Source of the DNA: Rallus limicola
Lineage: Eukaryota; Chordata; Aves; Gruiformes; Rallidae
Assembly (NCBI GenBank): GCA_022605955.1
Contig: JAKCOZ010000007.1
Span: forward strand, 12,901,501-12,965,500
DNA: 64,000 bases
Direction: 5' to 3'
A model generated the notes under the pieces. It saw nothing but the letters and a program-made list of their open reading frames with translations, was not told the DNA's origin and did no database searches. Shown piece by piece: positions 47,411-60,855 of the stretch (its first letter is position 1; each line of letters starts with the position of its first letter). A program made the position numbers and the translations under genes.

Positions 47411-50400
47411 AAGTTTATGACAAGAGATTTCTCAGCTACTGGGAGATTCGTATTTAGACACAATTATTATGCTAAAAAAAAAAAAAGAAATCATTCTTGA
47501 ATGACTATCAGTCACTGGCAGGTTTGACAAAACATCAAGTGGAGAGAGGTAAGTGAAGAAAGGAGACTATTCAGGAAACCAGGTATCAGATTGGGTCCAA
47601 ACTCACACCTTTTCTACAACACAGTGCTTTCATAAGCATCTAGCAGAAAAAATTTCACCATACTGAAAGGGTTTCTAGCTCAAAGGGTAACAATACACAA
47701 TAAAACAAACAAACAAAAAGGACTGTCGCTCACCCTTGATTACAGCTTTAGGTGTATCATGAGACATGAAAAGTAAAGCTGTATTTGATCACCATTCCCA
47801 CTAAGGAAAAATGGACTTCTTTTGACCCAATAAAACACATAGGTTAACAGCTGGAATGAGAACTGACAAATCTCATGCAAAATCCTATTTTGTCCTTGAC
47901 AAAACAGGAATGATTTCTTCAAGATGGAAAAAAATATGGTTTTGACCAACCTTGTACTTTTTACAGTTTGTTTCATTTCTTCACAGGAATAGGTAAACTC
48001 TCCATTTCTACACCAGTCAAAAAATGCCCTAAACAACTCAAATATTGATTTGACACAATCCAATTTAGAGAAATGCATCCTACAATATGTGAAAGGAATC
48101 CTAAAATAGAAAAACTCCACAACTTTTAAACAGGTATTTAAAACTTATGGATAAGAAAGCACTGACTATATTCAAGTGATAAGCAGTAATTGCACTTTTT
48201 GACGTTTTTTTTCTTCTTTTTTTCAGTTATTGTCTACCTTCTATATGCATACCCATAAAATTCATCAGAGAATTGCAGTATCTATTGCAATGATGCAGAG
48301 CACTCTGCTGACACAGCTGAGTCGATGTTAGACTCTTTGTTATATTTATTATTATTTCTATTATATCCCCCTGTATTTATTATCAGGATCTTTTATAACC
48401 TCAGTGTTTCGATCTATCTCAGAACGTTTAGGCATCTTTTAGGCTGGTATGGGAATTCTTTGAAGGACTTCAATGATATGTCACATGCTTGTATAACAAG
48501 GTTAATATTGAAGATAAACGATAAGATTTTGAGCAGATGTAGCTCTGCTTTTAGCTTATTTGGCTTATGCTCAAAACCCCTTAGTTTTGTACAAATTGAC
48601 AGAATAAGGTTATAGCTTAAATTAATAAATAGGCTAAACGGCACCAATTAAAAACATACACACCTTTCCCTAGTGTGCTGGTGAGTACGTCTACAGTGCC
48701 AGGTCATTTTTTTCCTTACTGTAAGCAAGCAGATCTCTTCCACCACAGAGCTTTTAGCACTTGTATCTTTTTTTTTCAGGCCACATGCCTGAAAAAGGGT
48801 ACACCGTGGGAGTTCAAGGCATTGCTTATAACACACTGCAAAACGTTTTTATGCTAAATTAATTTAAATACTTTAAAATAAATCTCTCTGTACCCAGAGG
48901 TTTTAATTTTCTATGTATCTTCCACATTTTATGGAGCATGGGGTCGTAATTGTTTTTTCAGATTCCACATTAATGCAAAACACTGATTAATTATGAAGTC
49001 CAAATGATAAAGAAAGCTATTGAGATAAAAATCACACTCCTTTTTGGGGAAGGTACTCAACAGTGATGAGTATTATGGTAGATTCCTTAAGTGCAGCATC
49101 CTGGAGGGGACCTGTGCCTTCCTAAGAGACACAACTTCTGACAAAAACACCTCATAGGTTTATCTGCATTACCCATAATAAAAGAAATTGCACTTGGACA
49201 CCAATGGACCTAACTATTTTGGCAAGTTTGGCACCATCTCCACATGAACCAGATTTGCAAAATATATCTCTTGTGGAAAAGGGACGTTTCAGAGATTTCC
49301 TCCACAGACTTTTCAGCCCCTCTCTTCTATACCATGTATATAATGTCTTCTCAGTACTATTCCATCCCCCTTACTACGTGTTTTCGTGTTCCTTTCAGCT
49401 GTGGGCTGCATCTCACCAGGCCCCTGGCTCTGACTGGGGAAGCCATGTTGCTCAGGAAACTGGCAGCATTTACATAGGATCTCACCACTGTTGTGCATGG
49501 AAGAGGCTCCAATGTGGAAGGGTGACAGGCAGGATCCAACCTGAGACTCCTAACTGGTAGGTGGACATGGTAGCTTCACACGTGGGCCCTTCGTGAATGA
49601 TGAGTGACTTAGTGCAAAGATTTTTATAATCTTCTAATACATTAATTAATATAAAATATAGAAGAGAACTTCTGAACTAAGGCCTCTGGCATTCCGTTGT
49701 AGGTAGGTGCTGTGACTGTAAATTGCTCTTTTAGGTTTTTTTCTTTAGGAGAAATCAGTGGGTGAGCTAGGGTGAAATATTCATTGATCTGAGTTCAAGA
49801 AAGAATTTGAAGGAGCACTACACAGTGTCAAGGCTATAAAACTAACTGCTTAGCAGCTGTGGGTAATACACTGTATTTGAGAAGATTAATACAATTCTGA
49901 TCAAATCCAACCTGAACTTATTTCATTCCCCTATAATTTCCAGCCATTCATTGTTCAACTATTTAAATAGACTGCTACTTGCTTCCCAGGCTCCAAAAAA
50001 GCATCAGGCAGATCACTATTGAGGCAATAAAGACAAAAATAATTATTACAGTGTTCCAAACATAGCTGTTACTCTTTTCTGAAAGTAAATTAGCCCAACT
50101 TATGACTGAAAACGTCCCATTCATTTACCCAGAATTGGACAGGCAAACAGAGCATGTTTGTCCAAAGCAGGTTTAATCAGTTACAATCAAACTAATTTTG
50201 ATTTTAAACAGTTGATAACAAGGTAGTAAGCTCAAGAACTTAATCACTTACAAGCACATACTCTAAATAATAGTCATTTGATAATCCCATGCTGCTGTAA
50301 TCATTAGCCAGTGTTCCTTGTTCATATTGCACTCCCACAAAACAAGCATTTCCTTATGTACAAACATAAGGAGAGCAAAAATTACATGTGGGAACCTTAA

Positions 50401-53400
50401 CTAAATGACAGTAGAAGTAATCAAGCTGAAAAACATCTGCCATTACTGTCTGTGCAGTGAAGTTTCCTTTAAAATCTGCAGTGCAGGAGGAGGCTTATCT
50501 CGCGCACACAGAAAAAGTTGTCCTGGCCTAGCAACAAGAACCAGTCAAGCCCAAACCTTCAGATGCACATCAGCCTCTTCCACCAGCAATCATGCTGTGG
50601 CCCCAGCAGATGGACCTGCCATCCAATATGCTTCAGCTTCCATGTGTAAGAAGTCTTTTTTGCTATTTGTGATACCACAGTATCCAGCAGCCTCTTTTAT
50701 TCAGCCAGTAGACCCAAGCACCATGTGATGTAGACACAGGGTGCAGGAAACGAGCCCCTCATTTAAGCAATTTTCTGTCTTGCTGCTGCTGCCTTTTCTT
50801 CTGCTCAGTGGTCCTGCCAGCACCAGGCTCTTGGGAGCTGATGCACTTCCACCTTTGATATTTCCAGAAAATCAAAGATTCTGAGGTGCTGCTCATGCAC
50901 TGGGAGTTTCCCCTTTCCCGCTGGTTTCAACCCCATCTCTCCTTGCCACTCGAACTCTTCCAATGCAAGCAACCACCTATGGTCTGACCCTCCTTCCTTA
51001 GAGCTCTCCTGAAACATGGCAGAACAAGGCCATTACTCTGTAGCTTAGGGTAACTAGTTCTGAGGAATGTGCCTGCACCCCTGTGAGCACAGAGGCTTTT
51101 TGTAGAGAAAGGGTAAGCAGAGGAAAAGTTTCTCCTCACCTGTAAAGTAACGAAAACCAGGCTGGACAACTCAGTTGCACATCTGCCTACAGGGCAACAG
51201 GGCAAGCGCTGCTGATGCCAAATTGTCATGCAAGAGGGGAGCTGATAAACAATCCGCTTCCAAAATTCCTCAGAGGTAGTATGAGTCTCAGGATGGGATT
51301 AGCAAGAAGCTATTTAGATGCAGAGCACAAAAGCTACATTGCATTCTCTATGGCCTAGGCAGGCAAGCTCACTCTCTTCTCTCCTTCTGCCTTTCAACCT
51401 TCCCCATTCATTCACAATAAAAAGAAACTAGGAGGAAAGCAACTTGCTGATCTGGTTTGTCCTGCACCAGGATGGAGGCCCAGCTGCCTAAGGTCTCATT
51501 TAAATAGTAAAGCGCTGCTTGTAGTGAAGTTGTGCTCCTTGTCAAGGCATTCACCAAAGGGGTTCAGTGGCATGAAGCCTGTTTTCCCTGCTGGTGAACT
51601 GAGATGTGGGCTACTGACACGTACAGTCACCAACAGGTAACTGAACAAGCTTCCAATTCTCCCCAGACTTCTGGCACCCCCATCACTAGGAATGGCTGTT
51701 TCCTCAGATCTGCTGGCAGAATTTTAAATTTATGCCTAGATCCATTAAGCAGCTTACATCTCACAGCATTAGCATTGTGCATTATTCTCTAACTTTTGGA
51801 CATATTGCCTACACATTATAAATGCTTCTATTGCCAGGCAACACTTTAAGAAAGTTTTTGAGACAGGCTATTCTCAGCTTTGCTGGAAAGAGATTGGCAT
51901 CTTCAAAAGAAATTCATCGCTTCCCTGGACCACAGGGTAGTGCAGCTCTATTTCCTCATGGTGTCCTGTTGGGCCCCATACGCAGGAGACATTCCCCAGC
52001 AGCCCTCTGCCCGCCTCCAGCCAAGCCCCACGTTTAAGTGCAGATTTAAAGGTATGAGTGGTGCTTTGAGTCCCACACTTGCTCTCCCTCTACCTCTGTG
52101 AAGTCCCAAGATCAAGGCTGGGGCCAGGCAAAGAAGGAACAGCAAAGGCCAGGCAGAGTATCCAGCTAAAAGGACTGGAAGTCGAGTCAGAAATTTTAGT
52201 TTTGCAAACAGTAATTCGTTGAGTCCTACCATTGATCTTCATTGAGACTGGACGGGCTGAGCACTCAGCACCTGGCAGATGCCTATGATGCCCCTTTCTC
52301 ATGAAAAAAAAAAAAAGTCCCAGTGTCAGCTCTTGCTCCCTTCAGTAGTTGAACTACAGGAGCAGTTTCCTAATACTTCTCTGCTCCCTTGAAGGAAATA
52401 GGTATGCTGTTGGGAGACGGGGTAGTTGTGGCAAGCCCTGGCTGGGGAATGGCTGGCCAGACCCCATGGGGAGTTGGAGCTGCTACCCAAATCAGCACTT
52501 TGTGGCTGCCAGCAAGTTCATCCACTCCCTTTTTGAGGGCAGCCACAGCCTGGACTTTTTTGCCTCCGATCTCTGCCTGTTTTTACCTGTTTCCAGTCAA
52601 AACAGACTCAGTTTTCATGGTCTTGCCACTGCCCTGTGCAGTTCCCATCACTTTCCTCTCCTCTCCCTTCCCCCTCCATGTCCCTTCCTCCCTGGGAACT
52701 GCATCGAGATGTCTGAGCCAAACCCTGGTCTCTCCATCAGTCCTTCTCCCCTTCCTGGATAGAAAAGTTACTTGCCCTTTTCTGGATTTAGTTTGCTTAA
52801 AAGAGGCTAAACACAAACTGGATTTCAGGCTGGAATTCAAGTTCCCAAGTGACGACCCTATCCATCAAAAACATTTTTTTGTTGCCTCTTACCTAACATT
52901 TAGTGAATTATTCCACTAAAATAAAAATAAATTTCAGCTGAAGAGGCTTAGAAAAAAGTCACGTTTCATTCTGCACAGAGAATAAGCTGGAGTTCAGGAG
53001 TTAACACATTCAAAAGACAAGGAGAATTTTCAAATCCTCTGATCTAGCACAGAAGTGCAAGGGCATATCAGGTACATTCAGCAGGCTGTTTCTTCAGTGC
53101 TTTTTTCTTTGAAGAGCTACGTGTAAGATTGGACCCTGAAAACACTGAAGAAATTTGCAGAACTGAGGCATTTCAATGTGAACAAGACCCACCCTCTCTA
53201 GACATAAGGACTCCTGTCAGTGAAATGTTAGTACCTGAATAAATCTCCTTGCCATCCCCAGTTACCGCAGCAGATCTGGGGGAATGAATTCGCATCCCTT
53301 TTAGCCAGACTAGGTTAGAAGCCAAGCACAACCGTGCCACAGCAGCCTGACTACCACCTACCAGACCAAATGGGTCCTGCTGGGGGTTTGGAAGCTTAAG

Positions 53401-54181
53401 AAACCTCGGGAGCATCCCATGAGGGCTATGGAAATCAGCAGCTTGTTCTTCCTAGCTACACCTTTATCAACACCATTTTGCATGTCTCATTGCCGTTCAT
53501 TGGACCCACTCCTTTGCCTACCTGTAGAATTCCAGAGCAAGCCAGGTCCATCCTTTGTGGTCTACTCAGAGTTCCCTCTCACCTTTCTACTTTCCTCCTC
53601 CTAGCTTTCTGCTTCATATGCTCAGCTCGTATCCTTGTGAAAGCTTCACACTCCTATGAAGGCTCCATTTCACATACTTCAGAGAAGGTCTTGCCATACA
53701 CTTGAACAGATTATTTTAAGAAAAAACACAACTTATACCTCTCACAAGTCATGAAACTGGTTACACTATACTTCCACACTGTCTTCTCTTCCTACACACC
53801 TTTGTCTTTATAGTATAAACTCTCCAGAGACCGGGAAGCTTTTTGAACAGGAAAATCCAGTATTTATTGGAGGTGACAGCAGAACTCTTATTGACTAGAA
53901 TGGAATCCAGATTTGATCATTTTTACAGTTACTTACAAGTAGACTGCTGCTCTTTACCAAGATACATTAGTTATATTTGCAACTGCTAATATGTATTTAT
54001 ACATTGATGTTATAGATTAAATCCACCTCAGAAATTTATATTCTGTTTAAAGAGGTACTTTCTAGAATTATTTATTTCTATTGTGTCAGAGAACAATACA
54101 GCAAGAAGCTTCTTCTTCAGCTATTTTCATTAATGATTTTGTCTGTTCTTAGCAATATCCCCAAGCACTAATTAGGAAATT

Positions 54182-54214
54182 GCTTTGACACAGAGCTTTA
54201 AAAGTTGTCAAAGC
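54182..54214. other. 9-bp inverted repeat GCTTTGACA / TGTCAAAGC
   Basis: Perfect arms at 54182-54190 and 54206-54214 around a 15-nt spacer. Each arm carries CTTTGA, the core of TCF/LEF-type sites, in opposite orientation. A TAATTAGG motif lies 15 bp to the left. Confidence 0.6.
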
Positions 54215-55031
54215 AGCATAGCTGGCTGTTCTGCAATTCTTGTTTGTGACCAAACGCTTTCAATAGCCTTTTCAATCCCCCTCCCCCCTTAAAATATTGA
54301 TTCCAAAATCTCCAAGCAACTTAGCAGCGAACCAAGGCTCCATCATTAAAGGCAATTGACTTACAAAGGTCATAATCCCCAGGGAAAAAAAACACCAACC
54401 AAACATAAAGCACATACAAGCAGATGCACATTTTGCTCTACAGGCCTAAGACAATAGTGGGGCTTCCCCCCCTCCTCCAAAAAAAAAAAAAAAGGGAGAT
54501 AGATAAGCAAGACCTATCATGCTGCTATTTTATAGAAACCAGACATTTGAGAACTTCTGGGGAATAGTATAGGATCCATGTCAGCATGACAACATGGGAT
54601 TTAATTCAACCAGCCACCAGTATGGAAGCCAGAGGGAGAAAAAGATGGCTGTTACTTCCCTGGAAGTTGGATCTCTTCCTTGTCACAGGGGAACTGTCAC
54701 TGGAAACCTTTGTCTGCCTGGTTTTGAGAGAGCACTTCCATCATTACCCTCACCGTGTACAATAGCATCATTCTCTTCCTGAGGTCTGAGGCCTAATTCA
54801 GCAGAGGTTTCTGAGCTTTCAGGACAATGTACTGGGGAATCCCTGCTCTGTGATCCTCACTGGGACTTAGGTGACAACTATGTTGCACTAAGCATGCATG
54901 TGGGAAATGGAGGTAGCATTTGAGTTGAGAAGCTATGCACATACAAACTTCTTAGGTGCCTCAAGTGGCTGTTGCACACATGAACTCTTTTGTGGACCTT
55001 CACCTATATGATTTACAAATCCTTCTTCCCT

Positions 55032-55056
55032 CCCCCCCCCCCCCCCCCCCCCCCCC
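55032..55056. repeat. C25 homopolymer
   Basis: Twenty-five consecutive C on plus. Length is assembly-dependent. Confidence 0.97.
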
Positions 55057-56269
55057 TTCAATTTATATTTGCCTGAAGAGGATTTCCTAACTACTACCCA
55101 CTGGCATTCAACATTTCACCGGTAATCAGTTCCTGAAGAGGATGTTCTCCCAGCATCTTACACAGGCAGTGGCTTGCAATATGTAACTGCTGGAGCCCGT
55201 GGATTAGATAGAAGGGGAAAGACCAGTAGCAGATAAAAAAAGGCAAGGTCACTGTGACAGAACTCAGTCTGTCTCACTATGGGTTCTACCATGACTGCAG
55301 AGAAAGGGACATTGGTGCAATGATTTTAGGAGCAGTAAAAGGAGATATGCTTATAGGAAAACAGCTACTTCAGAATTACAAATGCTTACTATCACATCAC
55401 TATCAGCCCCCAAGATACCAGTTACCTCCCCTTTTCTGAAAAAAAAAAAAAGTTATTTTTGTGCTTAAGGGGAGGAAAATTGTTCTGATTAAACCCACAT
55501 TTCTTTAAGTTCATGGAGATGCACTTCATTACTGCAAAGAATTAGTAACCATTAAAGAAAACCTAAAAACCTAGTTTCTGGGTATGGGAGAAGTCACCAA
55601 GGAACAGGTACTTCCGATGATGAACCTGTAACAGCTTTGTAGAACATATTCACACAATCCCTATTTTAGGGAGTTTCTGAGAGCAGAAAAGAGGAGCTGT
55701 GGAATGAAGCTCTAGAGGTTTTCACAAGGAGATGGCTCTTGCTATCCCCTTTCCTACGTATCAGCATGTACACACTCTGGTCTGAAAGCTGCTCAGTAGC
55801 ACTTTGTGTACCTGGTGCTATTTGAGCTCACACACCTGCCAACCTTTGCATCCATTGAAAACCTCACTCTGCCCTTTGAACATTCAGCATCTGTCCTCCC
55901 CCTGCTACCACAATAGTTTAGAAATGTGTTTTGTTTTGCAAGAGAAGTTGAAGCTACATGAGAGCACGATTGTTGCCAATGCTCATATCAGCACTACCAT
56001 CACTTGCAAAGCAGAGATCAAGCTGTGGAAACAGTATGACAGCACTGTCTCATGGTTTAAATATGATGCTTGCTTTTTTTGGCCATTTTCATGTTTTTTC
56101 CCGATTTTGAGAAGTACATCAGCAACTGCCAGAGACTATAAACTCTCAGGACTGCAAAACTGCCAGTTAGTATAATCCAGAGGCTTGGACAGCTAGCTTG
56201 GTCATCACTGCAAACACAGGATGTAGGACTGGGATCTTGTGGCATAACTAGAACCTGAAACGGACAACA

Positions 56270-56660
56270 CTCTTGTTGGCACCCTTGACAGCCGAGCAGC
56301 AAGCAGCGCTCGGAGGTGTGTCCCCCTCAGCTTACACCTCTTTCCATGTGGAGTGTGGTGCCACTGGAGCCAGGCCTCAGCCCCATGTGCTGCGTAACAT
56401 TCAATGTGCATTGCTTCACAAGCACAGCCAATGCCTCTGGAACACACCCAGCTCTCCAACTCGAGATGAGCGGCAGCACCGCACAGCGGGCACAGCAGCA
56501 GCTGGCTACTCCGTGACATGAGTCTGTAAGAGGCACGCACAGCGATGGATGACATCACGCATGGCAGGTTTTTGCACAGCCGTGCTTTCCTCACATGCCC
56601 AGATGTGCCGTGCTCTCTGTGGTCTCGAGCAAGCATTAGTACAAAATCGGAAAGAGGTCT
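56270..56660. other. CpG-enriched patch
   Basis: CpG dinucleotides are much denser than in the flanks (for example GCGCTCGG, CTCGAGATGAGCGGCAGCAC, CCGCACAGCGGG, GCACGCACAGCGATGG). It could be a small unmethylated element, a promoter, or an old insert. No repeat family recognised. Confidence 0.45.
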
Positions 56661-59040
56661 GGCAGCTGAAGACATGCAATGCCCAATTACACAACTACTC
56701 AAGCCCTTACACACCCTTTTACAGGGCGGCACTTTAAATTTGTATGAATGGAAGGTTTTATCCACATCAGCAACTCTGGAAAGGTCTCAGATGACATTAA
56801 AGCATGCCCCAGAAAAAACCTGTTATACTATCTATACCCCTAAACCGAGCCTTTCAGAAAATTATTTGGGAAAACGATAAAAAGATTCAAAGAAAGATAC
56901 TTATCTGAAAGACGTAAAATCAAAGCAAGTTACTAAAAGAAGTATTTCAATGAAAAACCGTAAGTGTAGATAGGGTTTAATTGTCTTTTCTAACAGTTGT
57001 TAGCAGACACGTTCGTTTCCCGTAAGGCAACACTGCCCTCCTTTGGTGTCAACTTGTTATGCACAATGTTTATCAGCAAGGTAAGAAAAAGCATGTTTCA
57101 GGGTTGTGCTACTTCCTTTGGTAATAAACGCCCCTTTGAGTTTTGGAAAAATAAAGCAAAACAAAAAACTAAAAAGACTGCTTTCTTTTGGATGCTGATC
57201 CAAAAAGGTCACTAATGTTAACGGATTACGGAAAGCCAATGATACAGAATGTCAGATGTGGAGCAAACAATACAAAACCAACAAAGAGTGAAATTTATGT
57301 TTGCTCTTTAATGATTACAACACCAATACACATTCTGCTATTTAGCAGAAGAAGAAACTGAAAGCCAGGACAAAAATTAGAGCTAGAAAGGTTAAAAACA
57401 AGTATTTAAAGTGGTTACAACACTGAGCAAGATCTCCTTTCAAGCCAACACATAAAAAGACTATTGATTGTACAAACCTGGGAACTGGCAGAAATTACAG
57501 GAATCAATGTTTCTTGCTAATTTTTATGATAGAAACTTATCTGTTGCTAGTATTTACCAGTCACTTTCCCCATACTGATTTCCCTCTTCTCACTCTTACT
57601 TTAGTGCTGCTCCTGCTCCAACCCTAAAAAATGAAAGCTTTTTGATCAGTCAACTGGAGACACAAAAGCTTGTTTTCACTCTTGTAACCCTACAGTATGG
57701 TACTGACACTGCCAACAGCAGGCCACCCACTGAGTTTGCAAGGCCTCTGGACTGGTTTTATTGGAGATTCCTTTCATCTGCCCATAGCCCTCACTCAGTT
57801 CAGCTGACAGCAATCTCACTAGTTGACCTGGTGTCTACAGGTAGCCCCTTTCATCCATATATGTGTGGTACAAGCCTAGCTATATAGGGGAAATAGCAAC
57901 AAGCAGTTTTTGTTGGCAGAACAAGGTGTTTATGATTCTCACGCAATGAAGAGAAATGCAGCCCTGGCCCCAAGTGCACAGATCTGGGAAGTAGGAGCAC
58001 AGGAGGCAGCATGGAGAGATACAGGGATAGGGTGGTAGGAGATGGGTCCAGTGTTTGTTACTGGAGACCCCACAGCTCTGTAATGGCCAGTGAAAAAATA
58101 TAGACTTGAAAGCTGATGAAAAGGGCCTTAGGGTAACAAAATATGTATCATACACAGAAAATCTGGGTATAGGCTGGAGCTACAGAACAACGAAGAAAGA
58201 TGATGCAACACCACATTATCCAACACAAAAATGACTCCCTAGCTGATCCCAAGAAAGAACCAGCAATATCAACAAAATATTCTCCCTCTAAGGACTGCAG
58301 AGGCACAGAACCCTATGTTACCCTCTCCAGCAAGCTGTGAATTGAACACTCGGGGAATATAAGGGAGGTTAAGCTTAACTTCAAAAGAAGGAACACAGTA
58401 GTGCATGTGCCACAATTTTAATTGTATTACTGGAATTATTGCTGTAATTTTGTTTCTTCTATATAAAAGCACTCCAACTGCACTATTATCTTCTAAAATA
58501 TTTAGATCTAGACTAACCATGATTCTTAAATTAGACCAAGATCTCTGTAAGGGTGTATGCATATATATAGTATGTGTGCATAGATATATATAACCTCCCT
58601 ATGTCTAAAACAATGATGAGTCTAACACCTTCAAAAGATAAAACTACCTACACTTTTCTAGAAAGTAGTGATTAAGGAGCCTCAAGATCTTGACTAGTAG
58701 TCAGGCAAATGTTTCAGTAAAAATTAACTTCAGTCATGATGGCTTCTATCAGAAGATGGAAATCCGAGTGCCTGTCTTGGAAACATAAATTAAAGGTCTC
58801 AAATTTACCAACACAGTTTCAGAAGTGAGAGCTGAAAGCAAGGCTTCTGAACTAGCTAGTATCCTTATTTGAACAGCCTGAGTTTCAGAAAAGTGACATG
58901 AATAGCAGCCACTAGGCTTCAAAATCAAAATGTACAGAAACCTGATGAAACTGAATATACTGGTGCAAGAACTCAAGGGACGTCAGAGGAAAGACTCCCA
59001 AAACATGCATCAACAAAAACCCCTTGTAGTTGGGCGTGGC

Positions 59041-59063
59041 TGGGTTTGGGTGGGTTGGGGGAG
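59041..59063 (+). other. G-quadruplex motif near the start of LTR copy B
   Basis: Four G-runs of 3-5 separated by 1-3 bases (GGGTTTGGGTGGGTTGGGGG). Copy A lacks the pattern at the same place. Confidence 0.7.
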
Positions 59064-59644
59064 GACTGCAGGGGTGGCTTCTGCAAGAAGCAGCCAGAAG
59101 CTCTCTGCAGGCCCCACAGAGCAAACACCACCCAGCTCAAGGCCGGAGTTGTTGCTGTTCAAGGCCAAGCCCATCAGTGACAGTCACAGCACCTCTGACA
59201 TTTAGGAGAAAAAAACTGCAAGCAGATGCTTTTGGCCACCAGAGAAGGGAGTGAGAAGATGTAAGAAACTGTGCAGACACCAAGGTGGAGGAGGGGCAGG
59301 GAGGAAGGAGGCACCCCAGGTGCCGGAAAGAAAGATGCCCCTGCAGCCCATGGAGAGGCCGCATGCTGTAGCAGGTAGAGACATACAGAAGACGCTGTGG
59401 CCTGTGTTGGAGCAAGCCCCTGCCAGCACTTGCAGCCTGTAGAGAGAGACAGAGACACAGAGATAGTGAGAGAGCCCAAGAGAGTTGGGGAAGAAGGGAA
59501 TGAAATCATGACTAAAGCAGTCTGCTAAAAAGGGAGGGGTGGGGGGAGGTGCTTTAAGATCTGGTCACACTTCTCATTATCCAACTCTGGTCTCACTGTG
59601 TGTACAATGCAGTGTAGTAAGTTTGGTTTGGAAGATCAAGTAGT

Positions 59645-60656
59645 AAGGTAGATTAAGAGCTGGTTGAAGGGAAGAAGCCAGTGAGTTTTGATCAATGGGA
59701 CAGAGTCTAGCTGGAGGACTTTACCTAGTGGAGTCCTTCAGGGGTCAGTACTGGGACCTGTACTATACAATATATTAATTGATGAGAGACTAGAGTGTAC
59801 AACCAGCAAGTTTGCTTAAGACACAAAACTGGGAGGAGTGGCTGACACACCACAGGGTTTATGCTGCCATTCAGCAAGACTTAGACAGGATGGAGAGTTG
59901 GGCAGGGAGAAGTTTAGTGAGATTTAACAAGGGCAAGTGTACGGTCCTGCTTCTGGGGAAGAACCCCAGGCACCAGAATAGGTTGGGGACTGGCCTGCTG
60001 AAAAGCAGGGTAGGTGAGCGGGACCTGGGGGTCCTGGCGTACAGCAGGATGACCATGAGCCAGCAATGTGCCCTCCTGGCTAAGGAGGCCAGTAGCATCC
60101 TGGGGTGTTATAGAAGGGGTGAGGTCGGTAGGTCAAGAGGTCCTTCTCCCACTCTACTTTTGTCCTGGTGAGACCACACCTGCAATATTGGGTTCAGTTC
60201 TGGGCCCCTCAGTTCAAGAACTCTTCGAAGAGTCCAGTGCAGGGCCACCAAGATGATTAAAGGAATGGAACACCTTCCTTATGAGGAAAGGCTGAGAGAG
60301 AGCTGGGCCTGTTTAGCCTGGAGAAGACTGAGGGGTGACCTTCTTCGTGTTTATTAATACATAAGAGTGAGAGTCAGGAGGATGGAGTCAGGCTCTTCTC
60401 AGCAATGGCCAACAGCGATAGGACAAGGGACAATAGGTGCAAGCTGGAGCAGAGGAAGCTCCACATAAAGAGAGGCTTTCTCACTGTGAGGGTGATAGAG
60501 CACTGGAACAGGCTGCCCAGAGAGTTTTGTGGAGTCTTCTGCTGTGGAGACATTCAAAACTTACCTGGATACATGCCCCTGCGATTTTGTCTAGGAGGGT
60601 TGGATGAGATGATATTACAAGGTCCTTTCCAACTCTTAAGATTCTCTGATTCTGTG
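59645..60656 (+). mobile_element. CR1 LINE inserted inside LTR copy B
   Basis: It begins in reverse-transcriptase coding text (AGAGCTGGTTGAAGG, GTCCTTCAGGGGTCAGTACT) and runs through the C-terminal block. One open piece at 59812-60171 includes QQDLDRMESWAG and MSQQCALLAKEASSILG. The tail is AGATTCTCTGATTCTGTGAA. Frames are broken, for example TTTGCTTAAGACAC destroys the catalytic FADD box with a stop. It interrupts the LTR between blocks that are contiguous in copies A and C. The left junction is accurate to a few tens of bases. Confidence 0.9.
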
Positions 60657-60855
60657 AAATTACATGGGTTTTCTTTCCTCTCTTCTGTGTTGAGTCTGTT
60701 TTGCCTGTGATACTGATTTCAGAATAATCTCTCCCTGTCCTCATCTCGACTCCTATGACTCTCAATATGTATTTTCTCTCCTGTTCAGCTGAAAAGGAGA
60801 GTGAGAGAGTGGCTTTAGTGGGCATTCAGCCTCCAGCCAGGACCAAACCACCACG

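Larger units (their letters stand above)
47411..59024. other. Unique sequence without recognised genes
   Basis: The longest frames are 176 codons (plus, 52389-52919) and 186 codons (minus, 56205-56765). Neither has a recognisable domain and both overlap frames in other phases. Simple repeats: A runs at 47473-47487, 52303-52315, 54480-54494 and 55440-55451, and a C25 tract at 55032-55056. A CpG-enriched patch lies at about 56270-56660. Confidence 0.5.
59025..60855 (+). repeat. Solo LTR of the same avian ERV family (copy B), split by a CR1
   Basis: The left part (59025-about 59644) begins TGTAGTTGGGCGTGG and carries GGGTGGCTTCTG, AAGGCCAAGCCCATCAGTGA, TGCAGACACCAAGG and AAAGGGAGGGGTGGGG. The right part (about 60657-60855) resumes with TGTTGAGTCTGTTTTGCC and ends AAACCACCACG. 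The order and spacing match copy A, which is uninterrupted. The five bases before (CCCCT) and after (CTCCT) match at four positions. About 820 bp of LTR without the insert. Confidence 0.85.

Noticed and set aside
47740..48120. 126-codon minus-strand frame
   Set aside because: Phe/Ser-rich translation of AT-rich DNA with no motif or splice context.
52389..52919. 176-codon plus-strand frame and an overlapping 137-codon frame
   Set aside because: No domain, low-complexity Pro/Ser/Leu composition, and competing frames in the same stretch suggest chance in C/T-rich DNA.
55804..56175. 123-codon plus-strand frame
   Set aside because: No motif. Composition is like random translation.
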